The notes: generated from the letters alone by a model not told the origin. A DNA stretch of 64,000 bases from Bdellovibrionia bacterium (GCA_030427805.1 JAUICP010000001.1:434001-498000); one strand, 5' to 3'. Shown: positions 17,220-26,297, counted from the stretch's first letter. Translations and numbers: made by a program.

Positions 17220-17924
17220 ATGTCTATATTGATGAAAGCAAAAGGCCTTACGAAAACCTATCAAATGGGTGAAGTTCCAGTCTACGCATTGAGGGACGTT
17301 GACATAGAAATTAAAAAGGGAGAGTTTCTCGTTTTTCTAGGTCATTCCGGTAGTGGAAAGACGACTCTTCTAAATATTCTCGGTGGATTAGATAGCGCAA
17401 CAGAAGGCTCCCTACTTTTTGAAGAAACAGATATGTCTGAATTGAGTGATAGACAGCTCACGCAATTCAGGCGAAAGAACATTGGTTTCATTTTTCAGAT
17501 GTACAATTTAATTCCACGGTTGACCGCTAGAGAAAATGTAAACCTGGTCACTGAAATTTCAGACGACCCAATGGATTCATTAGAAGCTCTAAGACAAGTG
17601 GGTCTCTATGAAAGAGCCAATCACTTTCCCTCTCAAATGTCAGGAGGGGAGCAGCAAAGAGTGGCTATAGCCAGAGCTATTGCCAAACAACCAAGGATGC
17701 TTTTTTGTGATGAGCCGACGGGAGCCTTAGATGTTAAAACTGGAATTCTAGTTTTAGATGCTATTCAAAAGGTTAACAAAACTCTTGGAACAACAACAAT
17801 CGTGATTTCTCATAATGTATCCATTGCCGAAATGGCAGATCGAGTTGTTCATTTAAAAGATGGAAGAATTGAAAGAATTGACGTCAATGAACGGCAAAAA
17901 ACGGCTCAGGAACTTGAGTGGTAA
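17220..17924 (+). CDS. ABC transporter ATP-binding protein (MacB/LolD-like)
   Basis: A 234-residue ATPase: Walker [10 protein letters not shown] (about 42-50), Q-loop [10 protein letters not shown], signature [10 protein letters not shown], Walker [10 protein letters not shown], and switch His in VISHN. The class matches MacB/LolD/DevA ATPases, which pair with FtsX-type permeases. The next gene overlaps at TAATG. It drives the exporter encoded by the following two genes. Confidence 0.93.
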   Translation: MSILMKAKGLTKTYQMGEVPVYALRDVDIEIKKGEFLVFLGHSGSGKTTLLNILGGLDSATEGSLLFEETDMSELSDRQLTQFRRKNIGFIFQMYNLIPRLTARENVNLVTEISDDPMDSLEALRQVGLYERANHFPSQMSGGEQQRVAIARAIAKQPRMLFCDEPTGALDVKTGILVLDAIQKVNKTLGTTTIVISHNVSIAEMADRVVHLKDGRIERIDVNERQKTAQELEW

Positions 17925-20293
17925 TGAAGAAGTTTAGCCTTTTAAATTTGAAATTGATCCGCGAGCTATCTCACCTTAAGTTGCAAGTGTTTTCCATAGC
18001 GATGGTCGTGGGTATAGGTGTCGCAGTTCTTTTTGGCTTTACTTCGACCGAAGAATCTTTACGTAAAAGCCGAGATGATTTCTATAAGTCGGCCCAGTTT
18101 TCAGATTTGTTTTTACGAATAAAAAAAGCACCCTTGCACGCGGTGCACGGACTGGAATCGATCGAGGGAGTCACCGGAGTTGAAACTCGTCTCGAATACG
18201 ATGCACTTCTATCTGTGCCAGATTATATCGAGCCTGCCGTTGGTCATATCATAAGTATTCCTGATGGCAAGCAACCAACTATGAATCAAATTTTTTTAAA
18301 AAAGGGACGTCTGCCGTCAGCCCTCTCTGAAGAAGAAATCATCATAACCGAAGGTTTTTTCAAAGCCCATAAATTTGAACTCGGCGACATTTTTCATGCG
18401 TCCCTTAACGGGCGAAAACGGCAACTAAAAATAGTGGGTGTTGGAGTATCTCCTGAACATATATTTTCTCTCCAGCCCGGATCTCCTCTTCCAGATGATT
18501 TTCATTATACAGTGATTTGGATGAATGAATCGGCACTAGCGGCTAGCTTCGATATGCGTTCCTCTTTTAATAGTGCGGTCCTAAAGATTAAACCCGATTT
18601 ACTGGTAGAAGGATTAATTGCAAAAATCAATCAACAGATGGATCGATTTGGAGGTGTTGGAGCACTTGGTAGAGATAAACAAACATCTCATGTTTATGTT
18701 AGAGAGGAGTTAAAACAACTTCGTGTTCAGGCTTTTTCGATTCCTATTGTATTCTTTTTGGTGGCAGCATTTATCTTAAATGTTGTGATTTCGCGAATGG
18801 TTCGGTCGCAACGAGGAGAGATAGCCACGCTTAAAGCATTGGGGTTCTTTAATGCTGAAATTTCGGCTTTTTACTACAAGGTAGCATTTGTAATTATAGG
18901 ACTAGGGTCTCTCTTTGGTCTTATGCTTGGGGCCTGGATTGGAAGTTCTATGATTGAGTTATACGGCGACTTCTATCATTTTCCGACTTTGTCCTACAGC
19001 TTTTCTATAAAACACTTTTTCATCGCCATGGGTGTTTCTTTTTTAACGGCATCAATTGGAGTCTATTCTTCACTTCGCGGTATTTTTAAACTTTCTCCTG
19101 CTGAGGCGATGAGACCGCCAGTACCACATATGTTTCATAAGGGATTGCTAGAGGGAAGTGGATGGGTGTCTGCTCTTTCGACGCGTTCAAAGATGATTTT
19201 TCGAGGAGTAACAAATTTTCCACTAAAGGCACTAATGACGGGTTTAGGTCTTTGTTTTTCCATTGTGATTCTAGTCAGTGGTTTATTCTGGCAAGACTGT
19301 ATGGACTTCTTGCTCCTAGCTCAATACTCGTTTGTGCAAAAAGAAACCGGGACTATTCGTATGACCCATGCGCTGAGTCCAAACTCTGTCCATGAAGTTC
19401 GTCGACTACCAGGAGTCATTGAGGCTGAAGCCTATAGAAATGCGGGCGTGAAGGTTCGCCATCTCAACCAAGAAAAACATAGTGTTATAAAAGGTCTGCC
19501 TCAGAATCCTCGGCTCACAGGATTTGTAAATAGGGACCTTGTTGAATTAGCTCCTCCAACTCAAGGAATTTTTGTTAGTGAAATATTAGCGAATCAGCTT
19601 AAGGTTGGTGAAGGAGATATCTTAGAGGTAGAGTTCCTCGAGGGGAGAAAGCCAGTAATATCTCTCAAAGTCGAAAGAATACTAGAGGGCTTAATGAATG
19701 TCGAAATTCTGACATCTCGAAAAATTCTCGCACAGATACTGAAAACCGATGATTTGGTTGATCAAATTCTCTTTCGATCATTTTCTGATTCAACTCTTCT
19801 TTATACTCGGTTAAAGCAGATGCCAAACGTACTGAGCGTTTCTTACCGCGACAGTGCTTTAAAGTTCTTTCAAGAAAACTCTGCTCGTTTTATCCTCGTA
19901 TTTGCGGCAATACTTTCTATATTCGCGGGAGCGATCGGCTTTGGAGTAGCATTTAACAGTATGAGAGTTACTCTTTCGGAACGCGATTGGGAGTTGGCCA
20001 CTTTGCAAATTCTCGGGTTCACTGTACCTGAAGTTTTTAGAATTCTTCTTGGTGAAGTCATTTTTCTATTAATATTATTCATTCCTTTTGGCTGGGTTTT
20101 AGGTTACTTAAATGCGAAATGGTTACTTTCAATTATGAGTATGGATAGTTTCCAGATCCCTTTCATAATAGATGTAGGCACATATTTTTGGGCCAGCGTC
20201 ATTTTAGTAATTTCGACGGCGATTAGTGCATGGGTTATCTATCGCTTGATCGCTCAGTCGGATCTTGTTGCTACTTTGAAATCGAGAGGGTAA
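17924..20293 (+). CDS. ABC transporter permease with two FtsX domains
   Basis: About 789 residues. TM1 (about 20-42) is followed by a large periplasmic domain, three TMs of the first FtsX unit (about 275-395), a further TM near 435, a second periplasmic domain and three TMs of the second FtsX unit (about 655-785). This is the duplicated DevC/LolCE-type layout. ATG 17924 overlaps the ATPase stop (TAATG); a GTG six bases earlier is less likely. Works with the ATPase before and the HlyD-like protein after it in exporting a lipid, peptide or drug. Confidence 0.9.
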   Translation: MKKFSLLNLKLIRELSHLKLQVFSIAMVVGIGVAVLFGFTSTEESLRKSRDDFYKSAQFSDLFLRIKKAPLHAVHGLESIEGVTGVETRLEYDALLSVPDYIEPAVGHIISIPDGKQPTMNQIFLKKGRLPSALSEEEIIITEGFFKAHKFELGDIFHASLNGRKRQLKIVGVGVSPEHIFSLQPGSPLPDDFHYTVIWMNESALAASFDMRSSFNSAVLKIKPDLLVEGLIAKINQQMDRFGGVGALGRDKQTSHVYVREELKQLRVQAFSIPIVFFLVAAFILNVVISRMVRSQRGEIATLKALGFFNAEISAFYYKVAFVIIGLGSLFGLMLGAWIGSSMIELYGDFYHFPTLSYSFSIKHFFIAMGVSFLTASIGVYSSLRGIFKLSPAEAMRPPVPHMFHKGLLEGSGWVSALSTRSKMIFRGVTNFPLKALMTGLGLCFSIVILVSGLFWQDCMDFLLLAQYSFVQKETGTIRMTHALSPNSVHEVRRLPGVIEAEAYRNAGVKVRHLNQEKHSVIKGLPQNPRLTGFVNRDLVELAPPTQGIFVSEILANQLKVGEGDILEVEFLEGRKPVISLKVERILEGLMNVEILTSRKILAQILKTDDLVDQILFRSFSDSTLLYTRLKQMPNVLSVSYRDSALKFFQENSARFILVFAAILSIFAGAIGFGVAFNSMRVTLSERDWELATLQILGFTVPEVFRILLGEVIFLLILFIPFGWVLGYLNAKWLLSIMSMDSFQIPFIIDVGTYFWASVILVISTAISAWVIYRLIAQSDLVATLKSRG

Positions 20294-20301
20294 AAACAGT
20301 T

Positions 20302-21192
20302 ATGATTAAAAAAGCGGTCGAATACATAAAGATTCCAAAGAAGCTATTTTACGGCATTGTAATCACAGTGGTCCTTCTTCTTGCTCTTTGGTCACTTAAA
20401 CCAGAGTTCACTCCAGTCGACTTGGGAGAAGTTAAAACTGGTGTTTTTCACAGACTGGTCGTTGATGAGGGCATGACCTATTTTTTAGATAGACAGACGG
20501 TTTCCGCTCCGGCGGATGGAATTACTCCTAAACTGAGTCTCGAAGTTGGAGATGTGGTAAAAAAGGGGCAAGTTCTTTTTAGCTTTTTATGGGATAACGA
20601 TTTTAAAATGAAATCTGATCTCGACGGATATATTCTTAAAATTTATGAAAAAGATCGCCGTCATGTTCCGCGCGGAACCCCTATTTTAGAAATCGGAAAC
20701 CCGGATAGTATCGAAATTCAGAGTAAACTACTATCCGAAGAGGTTGTGGATGTTAAGGTCGGTCAAAAGGTAATTGTTAAGAATTGGGGGAAGCCTCAGG
20801 ATCTTGAAGCCGAGGTAACTCGAATAGAGCCGACGGCTGTAGAAGAGGTATCTGCATTGGGCGTAAAAGAACAGAGAGTAAAAGTTCATATGAAAATTAC
20901 CTCAGATGAAAAGCTCTGGAAAGGTTTAGGTGATGGCTTTCGAGTTGAGGTTTCTATAGTGGTCAATGAAATTGAAAATGCAAAGTTACTCCCTGTGGGT
21001 GCTCTCATGTCTGCTGATGGCAAACCAGCCATATTTGTATTCAGAGATAAAAAGCTGCACTTAACACCAGTAGAAATAGGCTTTCAAAATCGTAACTATG
21101 CTCAGTTAAAAACTGATTTACCCGAAGGCACGAAAATCGTTCTTTATCCAGGCAGTAACCTTAGTGAGTCCACCAAAGTTAAACCCCGTTAG
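20302..21192 (+). CDS. HlyD/MFP-type periplasmic adaptor
   Basis: About 296 residues. One TM anchor (residues about 14-32) is followed by a biotinyl-lipoyl half (SAPADGITPKLSLEVGDVVK) and its partner (FSFLWDNDFKMKSDLDGYI), then a beta-barrel domain (about 120-260). The coiled-coil hairpin is almost absent, so this is a short adaptor. The frame extends back to 20230 inside the permease gene, but ATG 20302 with GAGAGGG upstream gives a normal N-terminus. Completes an ABC-FtsX-MFP exporter; no TolC gene is adjacent, so it may share the one at 6546 or another. Confidence 0.87.
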   Translation: MIKKAVEYIKIPKKLFYGIVITVVLLLALWSLKPEFTPVDLGEVKTGVFHRLVVDEGMTYFLDRQTVSAPADGITPKLSLEVGDVVKKGQVLFSFLWDNDFKMKSDLDGYILKIYEKDRRHVPRGTPILEIGNPDSIEIQSKLLSEEVVDVKVGQKVIVKNWGKPQDLEAEVTRIEPTAVEEVSALGVKEQRVKVHMKITSDEKLWKGLGDGFRVEVSIVVNEIENAKLLPVGALMSADGKPAIFVFRDKKLHLTPVEIGFQNRNYAQLKTDLPEGTKIVLYPGSNLSESTKVKPR

Positions 21193-21205
21193 GTAGAAAA
21201 AGGCT

Positions 21206-22021
21206 ATGTTTAGTTTGCTATCGCTCCTCGATGAGGTTGCAACAACTCTTGATGATGTCGCGGTGATGAGCAAGGTCGCCATTAAAAAGACCAGTGCGAT
21301 TATGTCTGATGACCTGGCGGTCAATGCTGGTGTCGTCGTGGATGTTAAGCCAGATCGCGAATTACCCATTGTTAAGAGTATATTCTGGGGATCTCTCCTT
21401 AATAAAGTCTACTGTATAGTTGGTGTCCTTCTCTTGGGGGCAATTTATCCTCCTTTAATTAAAATTGTACTTGTCATTGGCGGCTTGTATCTCTGCTTTG
21501 AAGGAGTCCATAAAGTTGTTGAAAAACTTCTACATGGAAATGAGCAGACCAAAGAAAGAGCTGTCAAAGTCTCTGAAAAAGATAAGATCAAGGGAGCAAT
21601 TAGAACTGACCTCATTCTTTCTATTGAAATAATTGTCATCGCTAAAAGTACATTATCGGGAAGCTTTGTCACGCAATTGGTTAGCCTTATTGTAGTGGGG
21701 ATTCTCGCGTCGATTCTTATTTATGGCTTGGTTGCCCTAATTGTGAAAATTGACGATTTTGGACTCATTTTAATTGCTAAAAAGTATAAAAGAATAGGCT
21801 CACTTTTTGTCCGATCAATGCCCTATATTATGAAAGGATTGGGAATTGTAGGTACCTTGGCGATGCTTCTCGTTGGTGGAGGGATTATTTCTCATACATT
21901 TCATTTTCCACACTGGCTCAATGAGTATTTGCAGAATATGATTGTCGGTGTAGTGGCTGGATTTGTTTGCCTAGGAGTTTTCGAATTAATGCAAAAATTA
22001 CGAAATAAGCCGACTCACTAA
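21206..22021 (+). CDS. DUF808 family inner membrane protein (YedI-like)
   Basis: A 271-residue protein with the family's start, LLSLLDEVATTLDDVAVMSKVA, then KTSAIMSDDLAVNAGVV, and five or six TMs (about 52-90, 135-185, 210-260). It belongs to DUF808, whose role is unknown. It lies 13 bases after the adaptor gene, so it may be read through from the exporter operon. The frame ends six bases before the convergent small ORF at 22028. Confidence 0.85.
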   Translation: MFSLLSLLDEVATTLDDVAVMSKVAIKKTSAIMSDDLAVNAGVVVDVKPDRELPIVKSIFWGSLLNKVYCIVGVLLLGAIYPPLIKIVLVIGGLYLCFEGVHKVVEKLLHGNEQTKERAVKVSEKDKIKGAIRTDLILSIEIIVIAKSTLSGSFVTQLVSLIVVGILASILIYGLVALIVKIDDFGLILIAKKYKRIGSLFVRSMPYIMKGLGIVGTLAMLLVGGGIISHTFHFPHWLNEYLQNMIVGVVAGFVCLGVFELMQKLRNKPTH

Positions 22022-22027
22022 TGCATT

Positions 22028-22213
22028 TCAATCTAAATCGCCATTTTCGATGAGAGTGATCACCTCTTTAATATCCTCCTCACTAATATGAACTTGTTTA
22101 AGAATAGACTTCACCTTGCCCAGGTTGTCAGAGTCGACAGCTTCATAGAAATCTTCGAGAAGATTATTTTGGTTAAGTATCTCGAGTATAAGGCTACCTG
22201 CAAATTCTGCCAT
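22028..22213 (-). CDS. Small acidic helical protein of unknown function
   Basis: A 61-residue protein from ATG 22213 (or 63 from GTG 22219, which overlaps the stop of the GNAT gene). Composition is acidic and helical: a first amphipathic part, a DSDNLGKVKSIL segment, then SEEDIKEVITLIENGDLD. Last gene of a minus-strand run with two GNATs. The layout is loosely like Nif11-type leader peptides but lacks the usual GG processing site, so I do not assign it. Confidence 0.45.
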   Translation of the reverse strand: MAEFAGSLILEILNQNNLLEDFYEAVDSDNLGKVKSILKQVHISEEDIKEVITLIENGDLD

Positions 22214-22218
22214 GATCA

Positions 22219-22797
22219 CTACCCATTATTTTTATCTGCATTAAGTTGGTTCCAAGTCTTTTTACTGAGTTCCCAGATTTCGTGCTCGGTAAACTGGGGA
22301 TCCACAAATTGTGCAGGTTCTACACCGATCAGCCTTGCGCCCGTTTTTTCTTTGATTCGCCTTGATCTTTTATTGCCAACGGCATTTGCAAAAACTAATT
22401 TCTCAAAATTGAGTGTTTCGAATGCAAACTGGCTTACGGGTTCTACTGCTTCAGTCATCAAGCCCTTTCCCCAGTGTTTTTTTGCTAGCCAAAATCCTCT
22501 ATGTTCTGGACAGCCCTTCTTCCAAAGGTCAACCACTCCTATAACTTCGTCAGGATAGCCCTTTTCGAAGATGGCCCATGTCCATCTCTCTTTTCCTTGG
22601 GGAGGAAGAATGACATTTTTTAGGAACTCGTAAACTCCATTTTCTGGATAGGGCCAAGGGACGAGATGAGACAAATAGCGAATCACCTCGTAGTCTGCAA
22701 AGTTCTTTTGGTAGCTCTTTGAATCACTGAGCTTAGGCATTCGAAGCAGGAGCCGTTCGGTTTCAATGGTTGGTACAGGAATCAAGCTATTTTTCAT
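22219..22797 (-). CDS. GNAT acetyltransferase, RimJ/RimL type
   Basis: A 192-residue protein with the RimJ/RimL pattern: ETERLLLRMPKLSDSKSY at the start, IGVVDLWKKG, GFWLAKKHWGKGLMTEAVEP (acetyl-CoA loop) and KLVFANAVGNKRSRRIKEKTGA. Known members acetylate protein N-termini or small amines. Three bases separate it from the preceding GNAT gene. Confidence 0.87.
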   Translation of the reverse strand: MKNSLIPVPTIETERLLLRMPKLSDSKSYQKNFADYEVIRYLSHLVPWPYPENGVYEFLKNVILPPQGKERWTWAIFEKGYPDEVIGVVDLWKKGCPEHRGFWLAKKHWGKGLMTEAVEPVSQFAFETLNFEKLVFANAVGNKRSRRIKEKTGARLIGVEPAQFVDPQFTEHEIWELSKKTWNQLNADKNNG

Positions 22798-22800
22798 AGA

Positions 22801-23598
22801 TTAACCCTTCCACCAGCTTAGTGAATAATTGACTTCTTTTCTTTTGAAACCAACGGACTCATATATTCTCGCTGCATGGTATTCTGGGTCGGCCTCCATT
22901 ACCAAGTATTGAACGCCGTACTCCTGCAATGCTCTGCGACCAGCTTCAGCAACTAAGGTACCGCAAATTCCTTGTCTACGATACTTCGGATGGGTCCCAA
23001 CATTTTGATACCTAGCGATGCCGCCTTTGTAGAAAATTCCAAGGTCACCAACAAGTTCCTTGTCTAGAAACGCACCAAACCAGTTCCCTCTATTGGCCTC
23101 TGTCATTTTTCTATACTGACTGATTTGTTCCCTCTTAAAAGGCTCGTAGTATTCATTGAGATACTTGGGGTCAGAACAAAGTGTTTGTAGATGAACAACA
23201 GATTCCCATTCATCATCAGATTCAATTTTTCTAACCTCAATATCTTGATTGATATGAGGGGGTGCTTTTATGGTCTCTGTAGTCAATACAACAGCCGAAT
23301 CAAATTCAAAACCGGCGTCTAAAAACTCTTGGATATCTCCCTTATCATCTCTTTCAGTATCCCACGTAAAAACATAGTGGTGGGGATTCGAGTACCAATT
23401 AAACTCTTTGTCGAAAAGAGCTTTCCATTTATCGAGGTCTCCCACTTTTGGGGCGTGGTCGAAGATGATGTAGTTGCCCCAGTGGTAGCCTGGGTTTGAA
23501 GGCGTTTTTATTAAGGTGTAGTTATCTCGAGTATCTATTGTTCCTGAAAATTCAGAAAATATAAGATCAGTCTGACGACCTAGAGATTTGATTTTCAT
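22801..23598 (-). CDS. GNAT acetyltransferase, two-domain form
   Basis: A 265-residue protein with a GNAT core in the second half: LVGDLGIFYKGGIARYQNVGTHPKYRRQGICGTLVAEA contains the RRQGICG acetyl-CoA loop, followed by EADPEYHAARIYESVGFKR. The first about 115 residues are a degenerate GNAT half (DHAPKVGDLDKWKALFDKEF). Start overlaps the stop of the tautomerase-like gene by one base. Confidence 0.83.
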   Translation of the reverse strand: MKIKSLGRQTDLIFSEFSGTIDTRDNYTLIKTPSNPGYHWGNYIIFDHAPKVGDLDKWKALFDKEFNWYSNPHHYVFTWDTERDDKGDIQEFLDAGFEFDSAVVLTTETIKAPPHINQDIEVRKIESDDEWESVVHLQTLCSDPKYLNEYYEPFKREQISQYRKMTEANRGNWFGAFLDKELVGDLGIFYKGGIARYQNVGTHPKYRRQGICGTLVAEAGRRALQEYGVQYLVMEADPEYHAARIYESVGFKRKEVNYSLSWWKG

Positions 23599-23975
23599 TA
23601 TTTCTTCACAATTCCATTGCCGGCTACGACCTTACCAGATTGAGCCTCATGATAAGTCATAAAAATATTATCTCCGATTGAAAGGGCCTCAGAGAGGGTA
23701 GAGGAAGCAACTTTTAACAGTTCTTCAATATCTTTATCAGACGAACCTTCAAAACAAGTAAGTTGTGCAATTGGCGGATGGGTACTTTGAGGTTGCAGTT
23801 CAGCTCCTTGCTCTCCTTCAACATAAAAGCCGGGCTTGATCTCCTCCCAAGTGGCCCAGACTTGACTGGGATCACAATTGTAAAAGCTGGCGATAGCTTT
23901 ACATGTTTTTTCTAATGCGGGTCCGATTTTGCTTTCATCGTGTTGAGGAAGTGCGCGCACATGTAATATCGGCAT
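23598..23975 (-). CDS. Tautomerase-superfamily-like protein
   Basis: A 125-residue protein starting MPILHVRALP, so the processed N-terminus would be Pro, the general base of 4-oxalocrotonate tautomerase-fold enzymes. The beta-alpha-beta repeat is plausible: LEKTCKAIASFYNCDPSQVW, then LLKVASSTLSEALSIGDNIF with a second strand MTYHEAQSG. Family assignment is from fold pattern, not strong identity. Fourth gene from the end of a run TetR-RidA-tautomerase-GNAT-GNAT-small ORF. Confidence 0.6.
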   Translation of the reverse strand: MPILHVRALPQHDESKIGPALEKTCKAIASFYNCDPSQVWATWEEIKPGFYVEGEQGAELQPQSTHPPIAQLTCFEGSSDKDIEELLKVASSTLSEALSIGDNIFMTYHEAQSGKVVAGNGIVKK

Positions 23976-24046
23976 AATTATCTCCTTAAAGGCTATCTAG
24001 GGAGTTATCACATAGTTGTCTGAGGAGAAAGGAATTCGCTTCGAAT

Positions 24047-24439
24047 TCAGGTTTTTCCAATGTAAGCGTCGACTTCGATTTCAATAAGCATCTGTGGGTC
24101 AATGAGCTGTTTGACTTCGACCATAGTCGTCGCTGGTGGAAACTCTGAAAAAGCCTCGTGGTGGGCCTTTCCAAAGGCTTCCCACTTGGAAATGTCAGTA
24201 ACAAACATTCTCGTACGAACCACTTTAGAAAGGGGAACCAATAGCTCGGCCAAGGTACTTTCTATTATTTCGAAGCATTTCTTTGCCTGCGAATAGGCAT
24301 CACCAGGAGCAAAAGTGTTCCCATCTTCACCGACTGGAGCCGTTCCAGTGATGTAGATGTGATCTCCTGCTTTTAGGGCCCTGCAGTAGCCTACTTTTTT
24401 CTCCCAGGGAGCATTCGTAAACGTTCTTTTAAAAGACAT
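24047..24439 (-). CDS. RidA/YjgF family protein (imine deaminase-like)
   Basis: A 130-residue protein with the RidA layout: YCRALKAGDHIYITGTAPVG, a helix AYSQAKKCFEIIESTLAELL, then VVRTRMFVTDISKWEAFGKAHHEAF and FPPATTMVEVKQLIDPQMLIEIEVDAY. The conserved Arg that binds carboxylates in true RidA is not clearly present, so it belongs to a divergent RidA subfamily. It starts 22 bases after the TetR gene, so it is probably autoregulated with it. Confidence 0.85.
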   Translation of the reverse strand: MSFKRTFTNAPWEKKVGYCRALKAGDHIYITGTAPVGEDGNTFAPGDAYSQAKKCFEIIESTLAELLVPLSKVVRTRMFVTDISKWEAFGKAHHEAFSEFPPATTMVEVKQLIDPQMLIEIEVDAYIGKT

Positions 24440-24461
24440 AAATTTCCTCTAAATAGTTCCT

Positions 24462-25112
24462 CTAAGAAAAAAACTGTTCATAAAAAGCTGTGTGCATGTG
24501 ATCAGCGACCTCAAAACTATACTCTTTAAGCTCACTCGGCTTAAATGGTTCAATAGTTTCGCCATCGGTAATTTTTTTCATGAGACCATGGATTCCTAAA
24601 CTTGCCAATCCGTGGACTCCTGACCAAATACAGTAAGAGAGTTTTAAAGGATCCTGGTTTTTATTGGAAGAATGGTTTACCAACTCAGTCACTAAATCTA
24701 ATAAGTAATTAAATGAGCCACTTGAGGCGCTGATGAGTCCTTCATACTTATCAGGGTCAGGAATCCTTTCTCCCATCATAATCAAATAGTGCTGGGGATG
24801 AGCCAACGCAAAATTCAAATAGGCTCGGCCCATTTGCAAAAAACTCTTTTTCAAATCTCCGTCGACGAGGGACTCACCAAGGACCTTACCAAAAATTTGA
24901 AACCCTTCTTCAGCAATAGCAGCGAGGAGTGCTTCTTTTGAGCTAAAATGTCGAGAGGGTGCGCCATGGGAAACGCCGAGCTCTCGCGCCATATCCCGCA
25001 AAGAAAAGTCATTTTTTCCTTGGGCAAGAAACTTTAATCCCTGGTCAATACAGGCTCTCTTTAGGTCACCGTGGTGATAAGTATTTGATTTTACTGTTTT
25101 TTTAATAGACAT
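24462..25112 (-). CDS. TetR family transcriptional regulator
   Basis: A 216-residue repressor with the TetR helix-turn-helix at about 12-60 (NDFSLRDMARELGVSHGAPS followed by RHFSSKEALLAAIAEEGF). The C-terminal domain has FLQMGRAYLNFALAHPQHYLIMMG, typical of the WHG subgroup. Divergent from the DUF2306 gene across a 79-base gap that holds three 15-bp repeats. AGGG lies seven bases before its ATG. Confidence 0.88.
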   Translation of the reverse strand: MSIKKTVKSNTYHHGDLKRACIDQGLKFLAQGKNDFSLRDMARELGVSHGAPSRHFSSKEALLAAIAEEGFQIFGKVLGESLVDGDLKKSFLQMGRAYLNFALAHPQHYLIMMGERIPDPDKYEGLISASSGSFNYLLDLVTELVNHSSNKNQDPLKLSYCIWSGVHGLASLGIHGLMKKITDGETIEPFKPSELKEYSFEVADHMHTAFYEQFFS

Positions 25113-25133
25113 AGAAGTTCCCTGCTAAAAAAT

Positions 25134-25191
25134 GTATACACCGACTACTTTTTTGTAGACAGTGACAACATAAAAAGTATACAGTGACTAC
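25134..25191. promoter_or_regulatory. Three tandem 15-bp operator repeats over a divergent promoter
   Basis: GTATACACCGACTAC (25134-25148), GTAGACAGTGACAAC (25155-25169) and GTATACAGTGACTAC (25177-25191) recur every 21-22 bp, i.e. on one face of the helix. Each is an imperfect palindrome. A plus-strand promoter, TAGACA (25156-25161), 16-base spacer, TATACA (25178-25183), lies inside repeats two and three, and the ATG at 25192 follows directly, so the mRNA may be leaderless. Confidence 0.7.
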
Positions 25192-25854
25192 ATGGAAATC
25201 GCAATACCTTCAATAAAACGACGTAGTATTTTGTATTGGTTATCAGGGATTTTAGTCCTTGTATCAGGATTTGCAATCATTACCCATTGGTTGCAATTAG
25301 CACCACCACCAGGTTCTGGAGCTCATGCTCCAGGGGAGGAATGGTTTAGCGTGCAGCGATTAGCCTATGGAAAATGGCCAATACTGACCCAAATTCATTT
25401 GGTGAGTTCTTTTCTCTTTGTACTGATTATACCTTTCCAATTTTCCAGTTCATTGAGGAATAGGTTTACTGCGCTTCATCGAGCTATGGGAAAAGTCTTC
25501 ATCGGCCTAACTCCGTTTGTGGCGGGTTCAGGTTTAGTATTAGGAGTGGTTATTCCCTTTGGTGGAGTACTCGAGACAGCTTACTCCATCTTTTTGTTCT
25601 CTGCAGTTATGTATTTTTCTTATAGAGGAGTATCAAGCATAAGAGAGAAAAAAGTAAAAGAACACCAAGTTTGGATGACTCGCCTTTTTGCCTGGTCGAT
25701 GTCGATAGCTAGCATGAGAATTGTTATGACTGCCTTCTACGGTGTTCAACCGTTCTCAGATCGTCAATGGTTCGCAATTAGTTTGTTATTAGGACTAATT
25801 ATTAATATTGCCGTTTCTGAATGGTGGATATATCAAAAAAGGAGAGCTAAATGA
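25192..25854 (+). CDS. DUF2306-like multi-pass membrane protein
   Basis: A 220-residue protein with six likely TMs (about 14-32, 65-85, 100-120, 128-148, 160-182, 195-213). HLVSSFLFVLIIPFQF, FTALHRAMGKVFI and VKEHQVWMTRLFAWSMSIASMRI contain the spaced His residues of the DUF2306/YozB-like family of heme- or quinone-pocket membrane proteins. Function unknown. No Shine-Dalgarno exists because the last operator repeat abuts the ATG. Overlaps the next gene by four bases. Confidence 0.75.
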   Translation: MEIAIPSIKRRSILYWLSGILVLVSGFAIITHWLQLAPPPGSGAHAPGEEWFSVQRLAYGKWPILTQIHLVSSFLFVLIIPFQFSSSLRNRFTALHRAMGKVFIGLTPFVAGSGLVLGVVIPFGGVLETAYSIFLFSAVMYFSYRGVSSIREKKVKEHQVWMTRLFAWSMSIASMRIVMTAFYGVQPFSDRQWFAISLLLGLIINIAVSEWWIYQKRRAK

Positions 25855-26297
25855 ACCACGAGTTAGTATTTACCATAGCCAATAACATTGCGCTATTTTC
25901 TTGGGTGCTCCTAATTTTTTTTCCAGCTCAAAAGGTAAGTCGCTTTATAGTCCATAATGGTATTGCTGCAGTTTTGCTCAGTCTTCTCTATTTGGTATTT
26001 GCAGTCATTGGGATTGTATCGGGTGCTCCAGGAGGGTTTTCAAGTTTAGCTTCAGTGGAACAGCTCCTTTCAAGTAAAGACTGGTTGCTTGCTGGATGGA
26101 TTCATTATTTAGCATTTGATCTTTTGATCGGCTCTTGGATCGTTTCGGACGCTATTAACCGGAAGTTAAATCGATTCGTTGTCGCTCCTTTTCTTGTTGC
26201 AACTTTTATGCTTGGTCCAATTGGATTCTTAGCTTACTGGATTTTTAGAAAAAATAAGTTCAAAACAATTCTGTGGGAGAACGAGTCACGCCAGTAG
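25851..26297 (+). CDS. ABA4-like (DUF4281) membrane protein
   Basis: A 148-residue, four-TM protein. The segment DWLLAGWIHYLAFDLLIGSWIV, followed by DA and FLVATFMLGPIGFLAYWIF, is the signature of the ABA4-like family named after the Arabidopsis protein needed for neoxanthin formation. In bacteria the role is unknown. Translationally coupled to the DUF2306 gene (ATGA overlap) and so placed under the adjacent TetR repressor. Confidence 0.8.
   Translation: MNHELVFTIANNIALFSWVLLIFFPAQKVSRFIVHNGIAAVLLSLLYLVFAVIGIVSGAPGGFSSLASVEQLLSSKDWLLAGWIHYLAFDLLIGSWIVSDAINRKLNRFVVAPFLVATFMLGPIGFLAYWIFRKNKFKTILWENESRQ

Noticed and set aside
22028-22219. Nif11-type leader peptide
   Set aside because: Similar helical layout but no double-Gly cleavage site and no modifying enzyme nearby.
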